Below the pieces are notes generated by a model. It made no database searches. It was given only the letters and a program-made list of their open reading frames with translations, and was not told where the DNA came from. 42,645 nt of DNA from a bacterium (lineage in GTDB: Bacteria > Acidobacteriota > Thermoanaerobaculia > Multivoradales > JAHEKO01). The first letter of the stretch is position 1. Every line of letters starts with the position of its first letter. Both the position numbers and the translations under genes were made by a program. The stretch lies in contig JAAENP010000018.1 of NCBI GenBank assembly GCA_024224155.1, forward strand, positions 1 through 42,645, given 5' to 3'. Shown here one piece after another: positions 1 through 7,157 of the stretch.

Positions 1-14
1 ACCTGGGTCGTCAT
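1..14 (-). CDS. Start of the gene downstream of amrB, cut by the window edge
   Basis: On the minus strand an ATG (12-14) follows the amrB stop codon (15-17) with no gap and reads Met-Thr-Thr-Gln before the window ends. Genes for AmmeMemoRadiSam proteins usually sit together, so an AMMECR1-domain gene (amrA) or the radical SAM gene (amrS) would be the natural neighbour. Four codons cannot identify it; only the abutting stop/start supports a co-translated gene. Confidence 0.3.
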
Positions 15-821
15 CTAGTTCTCGTAGAAAGCGAACGCCGCGTAGCCGACGACGCGGCTGCGATCGCCAGCGGTATCTCCGGAGTTGCGCAGATCGAGCA
101 GATCGCAGCGCATGCCTCGCCTCCGGGCGCTGGCGAGCAGTCCGTTGACACAGTGGGCTCCGCATGCGTCGCAGGGACCAACGGTCGGCTCCAGAGACAA
201 GACACGCTCGGCGGTGGCCCGATCGGCGGCGACCGCATCGACGTAGGACAAGTAGTGCGAGAGATCCGAGCTGACTACGATTCGCGTCTCCTCTCCACCC
301 CACACCGTATCCAGCACCTCGGCAACCTCTTCGGGGCGGGCGTCGCCGACGACCAGTGGCAGCACGGTGAAGTCGTCCAGAATCATCTGCAGAAACGGCA
401 GCTCGACCTCGAGCGAGTGCTCGAGGGCATGGGCCGACCGGCTCACCGCGACCTGCGGCAGCTCGGCCACTCGATCGGCCAGCTCGGAGTCGACTTCGAC
501 CTCACCCAACGGCGTCGAAAAGGCACTCGCTCCGGGCAACCCGAGTCCGCGCAGCGGCTCGCGGTGAGCCGGGCCGAGCACCACCACACGCCGGACCCGA
601 TCGACCGAATCGGCCACCGGCGCGAAAGCGGTTCCGGCGATCGGACCGGAATACTCGTAGCCCGCGTGCGGAGCGATGACCGCCTTCGGATCCGAAGCGG
701 CGCCGGCCAGCTCCGACCCCACGTCCAGGTGGGCCCGGACGGTCGCCGCCAGCTCGGCCGGATCGCCCGGATAGAACAACCCGGCCACTGCGGGCTGGCG
801 AACGGGCTGTGGGTCGGCCAT
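15..821 (-). CDS. amrB: AmmeMemoRadiSam system protein B (Memo-like)
   Basis: This is a Memo-family protein of about 268 residues, the usual length. The family shares the fold of extradiol dioxygenases. The reaction of the bacterial members, which travel with an AMMECR1-domain protein and a radical SAM enzyme, is not settled. Visible family motifs in order are APHAGYEYSG near the N-terminus, GPAHREPLRGLGLPG, the AHALEHSLEVELPF segment, SSDLSHY and a C-terminal CGAHCVNG block; His and Cys residues in these motifs form the metal site in characterised relatives. I chose the ATG at 821 because the protein then begins MADPQPVRQPAVAGLFYPGD, the normal N-terminus. Longer upstream readings add sequence unlike the family. 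It is divergent from the small gene at 956 and abuts another gene on the left edge. Confidence 0.9.
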   Translation of the reverse strand: MADPQPVRQPAVAGLFYPGDPAELAATVRAHLDVGSELAGAASDPKAVIAPHAGYEYSGPIAGTAFAPVADSVDRVRRVVVLGPAHREPLRGLGLPGASAFSTPLGEVEVDSELADRVAELPQVAVSRSAHALEHSLEVELPFLQMILDDFTVLPLVVGDARPEEVAEVLDTVWGGEETRIVVSSDLSHYLSYVDAVAADRATAERVLSLEPTVGPCDACGAHCVNGLLASARRRGMRCDLLDLRNSGDTAGDRSRVVGYAAFAFYEN

Positions 822-955
822 GGCGTGCCTCGTGGCTATCCTACCAAGCGGCGCCCCCTCACGGGTCAACCGTGGAAGACCAACCGTGGAGGACCCTGGC
901 ACTCGACCAACCTTGCCGCGGTCCGAACTCTTTATCGACGGATTCGACAGTTGCG

Positions 956-1450
956 ATGGCGGCGGCCCTCACAACCTTGCTGGCCGTGGCACCGGCCGCA
1001 GCGAAGAAGAAGTACAGCAAGGTCAAGGGGCAGGTGGTCACGGTCGAGCAACGGGTGATGACGACCAACGGTGGCGAGCACGACCGCCTGACGATTCGAA
1101 CCCGCGATGGCGAGCAGATCCGGCTGAATCTGGGCAAGGGTGGCGCCTGCGAAGGCTGCTATCGGGCCGGCGATCAGGTTCGAGCCCGAATCCACTCGAC
1201 CGGCGAGCCCGGCGCACCGCGAGAGTTCAAGTCGATGGAGATACGGCGCGACGGGAAGTCTTTCGGTCGGACCAACGCCAACGGCGAGATGATACGCAAC
1301 TCCGGCAAGGGGCGGCCGAGCGCCGGCGACCGGGTGCGCGATCGGGTCCACGAGCCGGGCTCGGCCGGATGTTCCGGTTGTGACTCGGGCCGACACGGTG
1401 GAGCGGGTCAAGGGACAGGCGGCGGCAGTCGTGTTCGAGGCGGTAACTAG
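956..1450 (+). CDS. Small putative secreted protein of unknown function
   Basis: I do not recognise this protein (164 residues). From the ATG at 956 it starts with a short hydrophobic Ala/Leu-rich stretch ending AVAPAAA before a lysine run, which looks like a signal peptide, although the usual basic N-terminus before the hydrophobic core is missing. The middle third has alternating beta-type sequence (KGQVVTVEQRV, DRLTIRTRDGEQIRLNL), compatible with a small beta-barrel of OB or SH3 type. Four cysteines occur as two CxxC-like pairs (CEGC, CSGC). The last 40 residues are Gly/Arg-rich and low in complexity. No good ribosome binding site is visible and the start is uncertain. It is divergent from amrB, and a strong hairpin follows 25 bases after its stop, which supports a real transcription unit. 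Confidence 0.5.
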   Translation: MAAALTTLLAVAPAAAKKKYSKVKGQVVTVEQRVMTTNGGEHDRLTIRTRDGEQIRLNLGKGGACEGCYRAGDQVRARIHSTGEPGAPREFKSMEIRRDGKSFGRTNANGEMIRNSGKGRPSAGDRVRDRVHEPGSAGCSGCDSGRHGGAGQGTGGGSRVRGGN

Positions 1451-1475
1451 ACACCGCGCTCGATCCAGGCACTCC

Positions 1476-1502
1476 GAGGGCGGCGCGAGATGCGCCGCCC
1501 TC
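1476..1502 (+). terminator. Strong hairpin after the 956-1450 gene
   Basis: GAGGGCGGCGC (1476-1486) and its perfect complement (1492-1502) form an 11-bp GC-rich stem around a 5-base loop, starting 25 bases past the stop codon. There is no T-tract after it, so it may be a terminator of the hairpin-only kind or an mRNA-stabilising structure. Confidence 0.5.
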
Positions 1503-2062
1503 ACGGACTTCGGGAACCTCCCCGACCTGACGTGTCTCTAAACTAGAGAGACCCGAACTCCCTCAGAACCGACAACTCCCGAGAAACGCATCGCGGATGC
1601 CTCGCCCGAAGAATCGACCAACCATGCCGGGGGCCCTCTTCCACAATCGCCTACCCTACCGGTCCCGCCGCCCGACAGCGGCGCGTACGAGGTCCCCCAT
1701 TTCGCGTCTTACACGGCGCGTCCCCCCACTGCCTACCCCAGTGGCCCCCGGTGTCGGCTTGGCTTCCCCGCGATGTGAGATCTCGCCCTCCCTTGCCGAC
1801 GCGGTCTTTCGGGCGAGTTTGAACTAGGATCGCTCCCGTAGCGTGCTGCAATCGACGCGGCCTACGAAGTCCGAAGGGACCGAAGTCGCGCTCGCTCGCA
1901 CCTGCGCTTCACTCAATGAGGGCGCACTCCAGCCGATTCCGGAGGACTAGAAGCGAGGCGGTGCGGCGCGCAGGCGAGAGCCCGACCAATGCAGGCTGCT
2001 CAGCTCGAGCCGGCCTCTGGCGACTCGCGCGCCGTATCGCCGATAACCGGTAGCAGCGTACC
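1503..2062. other. Gene-poor stretch with no supported gene
   Basis: About 560 bases without a coding region I can support: the open frames here have no ribosome binding site, no recognisable motif and arginine/proline-rich compositions typical of chance frames in high-GC DNA. A weak hairpin lies at 1534-1552 (GTCTCT/AGAGAC arms). The stretch leads into the dispersed repeat at 2063, so it may be remnant sequence from past rearrangement. Confidence 0.5.
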
Positions 2063-2172
2063 TCGGTCGACACCCTTCGCTTCGCTCGAGGGCAAGCGCT
2101 GGTCGACCGCTGCGGAGACTCAGCGGCTTCGAAAACCAGTCGGGAGGGGACACGTAGGAAACGTGTCCCCGA
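2063..2172 (+). repeat. Dispersed repeat, element 1, copy A
   Basis: This 110-base segment is closely matched, in reverse complement, by 33294-33419, and its right end is matched by 11153-11189. Shared blocks include GGTCGACACCCTTCGCTTCG, CTCGAGGGCAAGCG, and CCAGTCGGGAGGGGACACG. The right end is a palindrome: GGGGACACGT (2146-2155), loop AGGAA, ACGTGTCCCC (2161-2170), a perfect 10-bp stem. The loop-closing pair is T-A here and A-T in the other copies, so the stem is kept by a compensatory change. It lies about 50 bases beyond the end of the transporter relic. Confidence 0.85.
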
Positions 2173-2221
2173 GGCGGAGGTCGACCGCGAAAACTGTCGC
2201 GCCGATCGGAGCCGTGGCTCG

Positions 2222-2416
2222 CTACTTGACGCCGACCGCCAACCTGTTGAACGGTTTCGCCAGAACCAGGAACACCAGGCCGCTCACGATTGCAATCGTC
2301 GCCACGGTTCCGAAAAGCTGCGGCAGAGGCAGCGCCTCGATATAGCCGGCCACCAGACCCGCGACCAGGTTGCCCAGAGCGGCACCCATGAACCAAGTAC
2401 CCATCATCTGCGGTGC
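2222..2416 (-). pseudogene. C-terminal relic of a second POT-family transporter
   Basis: The last roughly 60 residues of this open frame match the C-terminus of the intact POT transporter encoded just upstream on the same strand. The relic reads MMGTWFMGAALGNLVAGLVA where the intact gene reads MMGMWFMGAALGNLIAGLIA, followed by matching YIEA.P.PQLF and TVATI segments. It ends in its own stop codon (2222-2224). Everything N-terminal to this is missing: upstream of about 2416 the sequence changes abruptly into repeat element 2 (2437-2504). It is therefore the tail of a once complete tandem paralogue. Amino-acid differences are mostly conservative, so the paralogue had diverged under selection before it was truncated. 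A functional 60-residue peptide is very unlikely. Confidence 0.85.
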
Positions 2417-2436
2417 AGTGGCTGTCAGGCCTGCCG

Positions 2437-2504
2437 CGTGCCTCTTGCGAGCGAGGCTCGGCGAGCGAGATGAGCGCACCGGTGGCCCACTATCGGCCCA
2501 GTGA
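2437..2504 (+). repeat. Dispersed repeat, element 2, copy A
   Basis: The segment CACCGGTGGCCCACTATCGG (2477-2496) recurs as CACCGGCGGCCCACTATCGG on the minus strand of 33445-33472, and the flanking CGYGTGCCTC and GCGAGC-rich parts align as well, with small gaps. It sits exactly where the transporter relic loses homology to the intact gene, so its arrival or a recombination at it probably caused the truncation. Confidence 0.7.
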
Positions 2505-2543
2505 ACAAGAGCCTGGTCGCGCCGGCGCCTGTCCTCTTCTTCC

Positions 2544-4070
2544 CTAGTTGATGCCCGGAGCGAGCTTCTTGATTGGAATCGAGAAGATCAAGAACAGGAG
2601 ACCGAACACGGCGACGATCGTGGCAACCGTGCTGAAGAGCTGAGGCATCGGCATCGCCTCGATGTATCCAGCAATCAGGCCGGCGATCAGATTCCCCAGC
2701 GCAGCGCCCATGAACCACATCCCCATCATCTGTCCGACGTACCTATCCGGCGACAGCTTGGTGATGCTACTCAGGCCGACCGGACTCAGACAAAGCTCAC
2801 CGATCGTGTGGAAGAAGTACGTGGCGACCAGCCAGGCCATTGTGATGCCTTTGGAGGGATCTCCGCCGGCGCCCTCGGGAATGTAGTTGGCGGCCCACGC
2901 GAGCACGAGAAATCCAACGCCGAGGAGAACCAAGCCCGCGCCGAATTTGACCGGAATGGAGGGATTCCTCTGATCTAGTTTGACCCATAGCATTCCCATT
3001 ATGGGCGCGAAGATGATGATGAAGGCCGGATTAATGTTCTGCAGCCAACCTGTGGGCATCTCCCAGCCGCCGAAGACCCGGTCGGTGTAGTCCTGACCGA
3101 AGAGGTTAAACGAGGAGCCCGCCTGCTCGAAGCCGGACCAGAACATCGCGGCTCCCAGGAAGAGCAGGAAAATGAAAAACACCCTCTTCCTCTCAGAACC
3201 GTCATGACATCCGAACAGGATCATGTAGGCAAAATAAAGCACCGAGACGATCAGAACCAAGAGCCCAGTGGCTTGAGCGAAACCGACCAGTGTTAGAGCA
3301 AAATAGCTACTCCGGACTAAGTACACGCCCACCACCACGATCACCACAAGGGCCGCGATCGCGGAATAGAACAACCGCCAGGAATTGCCTTGCGACTCTG
3401 CGGTTGCGGCTTCTCCCTTGAGCTCGCCGGCACCGGTCAGATGACGGCGACCCAGAATGTACTGAATCACGCCCAGGGTCATGCCGATCCCGGCAACGCT
3501 GAAACCCAAGTGCCAGTTCACCTGCTCTCCCAACCACGAGCACACCGTGGGACCCAGCACCGCGCCGACGTTGATTCCCATGTAGAAAATCGAGAAACCG
3601 GCATCCCGACGCGCGGGCGTGTCCTTCTGGTAGAGATCGCCCACGATGGCGCTCACGTTCGGCTTGAGAAGGCCGGTACCGACGACAACCAGGAAGAGGC
3701 CGAGGTAGAACGACCAGTACTCGGTTCCGGAAAGGACGTAGGGTAACGCCAGAACGTAGTGCCCCGCAGCGATTACGACCCCTCCCATCAGAACGGCCCT
3801 TCTTTGCCCGACCAGCCGATCCGCGACCCACCCACCTGGAAGGGCCAGGGCATACACGCCGAAGGTGTACAGACCGTAGATTGCTGCGCCGGTCTGGACG
3901 TCCATCCCGAGACCGCCACGAACCAGGTCGGTCATATACAACAAAAGAAGAGCGCGCATGCCGTAGTAGCTGGCGCGCTCCCACATCTCGGTGAAGAAAA
4001 GGGTCGAAAGACCTCGCGGGTGTCCGAACCACTGCTTTTGGGATGCGGCGCTGACTTCAGGTTGACTCAT
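2544..4070 (-). CDS. Peptide MFS transporter, POT/PTR family
   Basis: A 508-residue inner-membrane protein of the proton-dependent oligopeptide transporter family, which imports di- and tripeptides with protons. The family signature FFTEMWERASYYGMRALLLL lies near residues 25-44 and holds the ExxER proton-coupling motif. It is followed by GGWVADRLVGQRR, the loop typical of the major facilitator fold, and FSIFYMGINVGAVLGP. The second half carries FWSGFEQAGSS and the family block MMGMWFMGAALGN. About 14 hydrophobic segments can be counted. The ATG at 4070 is preceded by GGAG. It is the last intact gene of a minus-strand run with an aldehyde dehydrogenase and a sulfatase, 84 bases from the latter, and is followed by the relic of a second copy. 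The substrate cannot be read from sequence. Confidence 0.95.
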   Translation of the reverse strand: MSQPEVSAASQKQWFGHPRGLSTLFFTEMWERASYYGMRALLLLYMTDLVRGGLGMDVQTGAAIYGLYTFGVYALALPGGWVADRLVGQRRAVLMGGVVIAAGHYVLALPYVLSGTEYWSFYLGLFLVVVGTGLLKPNVSAIVGDLYQKDTPARRDAGFSIFYMGINVGAVLGPTVCSWLGEQVNWHLGFSVAGIGMTLGVIQYILGRRHLTGAGELKGEAATAESQGNSWRLFYSAIAALVVIVVVGVYLVRSSYFALTLVGFAQATGLLVLIVSVLYFAYMILFGCHDGSERKRVFFIFLLFLGAAMFWSGFEQAGSSFNLFGQDYTDRVFGGWEMPTGWLQNINPAFIIIFAPIMGMLWVKLDQRNPSIPVKFGAGLVLLGVGFLVLAWAANYIPEGAGGDPSKGITMAWLVATYFFHTIGELCLSPVGLSSITKLSPDRYVGQMMGMWFMGAALGNLIAGLIAGYIEAMPMPQLFSTVATIVAVFGLLFLIFSIPIKKLAPGIN

Positions 4071-4154
4071 ACAGGACTCCCCGGTTGTTTCTCAATCGCG
4101 CCGCTAGGATATTCGGGAACGTCAGTCTCGGCAAGGCGAGGGACCGGGCAGCGC

Positions 4155-5513
4155 TCACTCTTCAAAGTTCGAATCGAGTAAACGGCTGAGATCCTGAACC
4201 ACCGATTCGTACTCCGGAAGCTCGGCTAGATTCAGGTACTCGTCGGGGTCGGCCGAATGATCGTAGAGCTCGACGCCCTCTCCGCCACCGTTCCACTCTG
4301 TGTAACGCCATCGCCCGGTGCGCACGGACTCGCCCTTGATGCTGCCGTGGGAGGCCTGGCTGAAAGCGGCGCGAGACCAATCGCGCAGCGGCTCCTCGAG
4401 TAGCGGCACAAGGCTTCGTCCTTGTAGATGGCTTGGAGGTTTCAGGCGTGCCAGGGCGACCAGGGTCGGGTAGATGTCCAGCAGCTCCACCAAGCGAGAC
4501 GATTTCTTGCGCTTGCGCTCCATCTTCGGCGCGTGAACCAGCAGCGGTACGCGGACCGACTGTTCGAACAGCGTGTCTTTTCCCCACCAATCGTGCTCAC
4601 CCAGATGGAACCCATGATCGGAAGTCAGCACGACAACGGTGTTGTTCCAACCCTCGACCCGATCGAGGACATCAAGGATCAAACCCAACTGCCGGTCTGT
4701 GAACGAAACGGCGGCATAGTAGGCTCGCAACAGCTCGCGGCGATCGCGCCGCGTTATCCTGGGCCAGAGTCCCAGGGCGGCTGGAAGCTCCTTGGAACGT
4801 TCGCCCGGTGGGTCGTGGAGTCTCAGCCGGCCTAGTCTATAGCGCCGGTAGTGTCGCTTCGGGACCACAAAAGGGGGATGGGGCTTCTGGAATCCCACAG
4901 CCAGGAAGAAGGGCTCCCCCGCCGCGTACAGGTTCTCGAGCGTCGCCACGGCTGAGGCCGCGACGCGGCCATCGGCAAAATCTCTGTCTTTGCCCTTCGC
5001 CGCTACCCAACTGGCCCACGGGATCTCGCCGCCGGTGACGTTCCGACCCTTGCCCTCTTTGGCCTCGCGTTTGCCGTGAGGGCGATGAAAGATGTCCCAG
5101 GACTGCGCGTCATGCCAGGATTCACCGCCGGAGTCGTGGAAGTTCTTGCCGATGCCGACGGTGACGTACCCCCGGCGGCGAAAGAACTGCGGCAACGTGA
5201 CCACTTCCGGAAGAAGCGTGCGAAAGTAAACCTCGTTGTTCAGAACGCCCGTCGAGTCGGGTCGCAGGCCGGTCAACATCGAGGTCCGGCTGCCGTTACA
5301 AGCGGGAAACTGACTGTAGGCGCGATCGAAGCGAACTGTCCGGTGCGCCAGGCGCTCGAGGTTAGGTGCCACCACCTGATCGTTTCCATAGGCGCCAAAC
5401 TGAGTCGCCAGATCGTCGATCGTAATGAGAACGACGTTGGGCCGCTTCGGAACGGCGGAGGCACTCGCGGCATCTACGCCCATCAAGAGCAGAACAAGAA
5501 CCGCCAGCCTCAT
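4155..5513 (-). CDS. Exported sulfatase, iduronate-2-sulfatase-like
   Basis: A sulfatase of 452 residues that would hydrolyse sulfate esters, probably of glycans, outside the cytoplasm. From the ATG at 5513 it opens with a signal peptide (MRLAVLVLLLMGVDAASASA). This start overlaps the stop of the upstream aldehyde dehydrogenase gene as ATGA, so I prefer it to a GTG three codons earlier. Metal-binding aspartates occur in LITIDDL (about residues 30-35) and in LTSDHGFHLGEH in the second half, and the HPPFVVP segment is typical of iduronate-sulfatase-like enzymes. The formylglycine site reads C72-N-G-S-R76 followed by TSMLTGLRPD. The usual motif is C-x-(P/A/S)-x-R, so a glycine replaces the normal third residue. 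It may still be matured, or the enzyme may be atypical. Confidence 0.9.
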   Translation of the reverse strand: MRLAVLVLLLMGVDAASASAVPKRPNVVLITIDDLATQFGAYGNDQVVAPNLERLAHRTVRFDRAYSQFPACNGSRTSMLTGLRPDSTGVLNNEVYFRTLLPEVVTLPQFFRRRGYVTVGIGKNFHDSGGESWHDAQSWDIFHRPHGKREAKEGKGRNVTGGEIPWASWVAAKGKDRDFADGRVAASAVATLENLYAAGEPFFLAVGFQKPHPPFVVPKRHYRRYRLGRLRLHDPPGERSKELPAALGLWPRITRRDRRELLRAYYAAVSFTDRQLGLILDVLDRVEGWNNTVVVLTSDHGFHLGEHDWWGKDTLFEQSVRVPLLVHAPKMERKRKKSSRLVELLDIYPTLVALARLKPPSHLQGRSLVPLLEEPLRDWSRAAFSQASHGSIKGESVRTGRWRYTEWNGGGEGVELYDHSADPDEYLNLAELPEYESVVQDLSRLLDSNFEE

Positions 5514-6877
5514 GCCACCCACACCGTCTTGATGTTGACGAACTCGTAGATGCCGAAACTGCCGAGCTCGCGGCCGTAGCCGGAGTCCTTGATGCCGCCG
5601 AACGGCAACCTCGGATCGCTGCGAACGAAAGCGTTGACGAAACAGGAGCCCGCGTCGAGGCGCCGCCTGGCGATATCGGTGCCGCGCTCGACATCTCGGG
5701 TGAAGACCGCGGCCCCGAGGCCGAAGCCGGTGTCGTTGGCCACTCGAATCGCCTCCTCGTCATCGGCAACCGGCAGGATCGCCGCCACCGGACCAAAGAG
5801 CTCGTCTTCGTAGGCGGGCATGCCCGGGGCCACGTCGGTCAACACCGTCACCGGATAGAAGGCGCCCTCGCCGTCGGGAAGCTCGCCGCCCAGCAGGCAT
5901 CGCGCGCCCCTGTCGACACTCGCGAGCACCTGTTGGTGAAGCTCGTCACGCAGGTCGGCGCGGGCCATCGGTCCGACATCGGTCTCTTCCGAGAGCGGGT
6001 CGCCGACGACCTTGCCCCGGAGCACCTCGATTGTGCGCCTCTCGAATTCCTCGCGCCGATCCGCGGTGACAATCCAGCGCTTGGCGGCAATGCAGCTCTG
6101 CCCGGTGTTGAGCAACCGGCCGGCAACACAAGCCTCGACGGCGATATCGAGGTCGGCGTCGGAGAGCACAACATACGGGTCGCTGCCCCCCAATTCGAGC
6201 ACGGTCTTCTTGAGACACTCGCCGGCCTTGGCGGCCACTGCGCGACCGGCGGGAGTGCTGCCGGTCAGCGTGACGGCCGACACCCGCGGATCTTCGATCA
6301 AACCGGCCACGGCTCGGCTCCCCACCAGTAGCGTCTGAAACGCGCCCTCCGGAAATCCCGCTTCGACGAAGATCTCTTCGATCGCCACCGCGCAGCCGGG
6401 CACGTTCGAAGCATGCTTGAGCAGTCCGACGTTGCCGGCCATGAGATTGGGGGCCGCGAAACGAAACACCTGCCAGAAGGGGAAGTTCCAGGGCATAACG
6501 GCGAGCACCGGCCCGATCGGCTCGAAGGCGACAAAGCTCTTGCTGGCGTCGGTCTCAATCTCCCGCGCCCTCAGCAGAGACTCCGCCTCATCGGCGTAGT
6601 ACCGGCAGACCCACGCCGACTTCTCCGCCTCCGCCCTGCCTTCTCTCACCGGTTTGCCCATCTCCAGGGCCATCAGCTCGGCGTATTGGATCTTGCGGTC
6701 CTCGAGAATCCCCGCAGCCAGGCACAGGAGGTCCGCTCTTTCGGCGATCGACCTCGACGCCCAGGCGGGCGCTTCCTCGGCGGCTTTCGCCAGGGCCCTT
6801 TCGACCTCCGGTTCTCGATATGCCGGGTACACGGCGGTCAACTCTCCGGTGGCGGGATTGAAGGTCTCGATGGTCAT
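5510..6877 (-). CDS. NAD(P)-dependent aldehyde dehydrogenase, succinate-semialdehyde type
   Basis: A cytoplasmic aldehyde dehydrogenase of 455 residues that oxidises an aldehyde to its acid. The domain order is complete: cofactor-binding region with MPWNFPFWQVFR (about 128-139), TLTGSTPAGR, the general base in LELGGSDPY (E228), and the nucleophile in NTGQSCIAAKR (C262). The first 50 residues and the GQSCIAAKR form resemble the succinate-semialdehyde dehydrogenase (GabD/Sad) group, but substrate is inferred only from overall similarity. The C-terminus GGIKDSGYGRELG is typical of the family. The gene is first in a minus-strand run; its TGA overlaps the ATG of the sulfatase gene, suggesting translational coupling. 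Confidence 0.92.
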   Translation of the reverse strand: MTIETFNPATGELTAVYPAYREPEVERALAKAAEEAPAWASRSIAERADLLCLAAGILEDRKIQYAELMALEMGKPVREGRAEAEKSAWVCRYYADEAESLLRAREIETDASKSFVAFEPIGPVLAVMPWNFPFWQVFRFAAPNLMAGNVGLLKHASNVPGCAVAIEEIFVEAGFPEGAFQTLLVGSRAVAGLIEDPRVSAVTLTGSTPAGRAVAAKAGECLKKTVLELGGSDPYVVLSDADLDIAVEACVAGRLLNTGQSCIAAKRWIVTADRREEFERRTIEVLRGKVVGDPLSEETDVGPMARADLRDELHQQVLASVDRGARCLLGGELPDGEGAFYPVTVLTDVAPGMPAYEDELFGPVAAILPVADDEEAIRVANDTGFGLGAAVFTRDVERGTDIARRRLDAGSCFVNAFVRSDPRLPFGGIKDSGYGRELGSFGIYEFVNIKTVWVA

Positions 6878-6905
6878 GGCAAAACTCTAGCTCATTCCCC
6901 CGATC

Positions 6906-6934
6906 TTGACCCGCCGCGGGAGCACCGGTATTCT
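6906..6934 (+). promoter_or_regulatory. Probable sigma-70 promoter of tRNA-Pro
   Basis: TTGACC (6906-6911) and TATTCT (6929-6934) are separated by exactly 17 bases and lie about 45 bases before the tRNA, which fits a housekeeping promoter with a short 5' leader. Confidence 0.55.
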
Positions 6935-6978
6935 CCCCTTCCCCTGATCCGTCCGCGCGGATCGACACCAACCGCCGT

Positions 6979-7055
6979 CGGGGCGTAGCTCAGCCTGGTA
7001 GAGTGCACGGTTCGGGGCCGTGAGGTCGGAGGTTCAAACCCTCTCGCCCCGACCA
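6979..7055 (+). tRNA. tRNA-Pro (anticodon CGG)
   Basis: A complete 77-base tRNA. The acceptor stem pairs CGGGGCG (6979-6985) with CGCCCCG (7045-7051); an A discriminator and an encoded CCA follow. The anticodon stem CACGG/CCGTG encloses the loop TTCGGGG, giving anticodon CGG, which reads the proline codon CCG. The T arm carries the standard GGTTCAAACC. A run of five T follows the CCA directly (7056-7060) and may end the transcript. Confidence 0.97.
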
Positions 7056-7077
7056 TTTTTCCCGCAAGATAGCCCAC

Positions 7078-7105
7078 TTGGGGCCGCTGGGACTTAAGAT
7101 AGAAT
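7078..7105 (+). promoter_or_regulatory. Possible promoter of the acyl-CoA ligase gene
   Basis: TAGAAT (7100-7105) is a fair -10 element, 16 bases after a weak -35 (TTGGGG, 7078-7083). It lies about 50 bases before the start codon. Read from sequence only. Confidence 0.35.
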
Positions 7106-7157
7106 CACGCGGCCTTCTCGGCCATCTAGATTCGTTTCGTCCTCCAAGGGGGTGCAT

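Noticed and set aside
1534-1552. Hairpin GTCTCT/AGAGAC as a terminator
   Set aside because: The stem is short and AT-balanced, no T-tract follows, and a much stronger hairpin lies closer to the gene end at 1476-1502.
1947-2396. A 149-residue minus-strand open frame overlapping the transporter relic
   Set aside because: It reads the relic in a different frame and then the dispersed repeat; composition is that of a chance frame.
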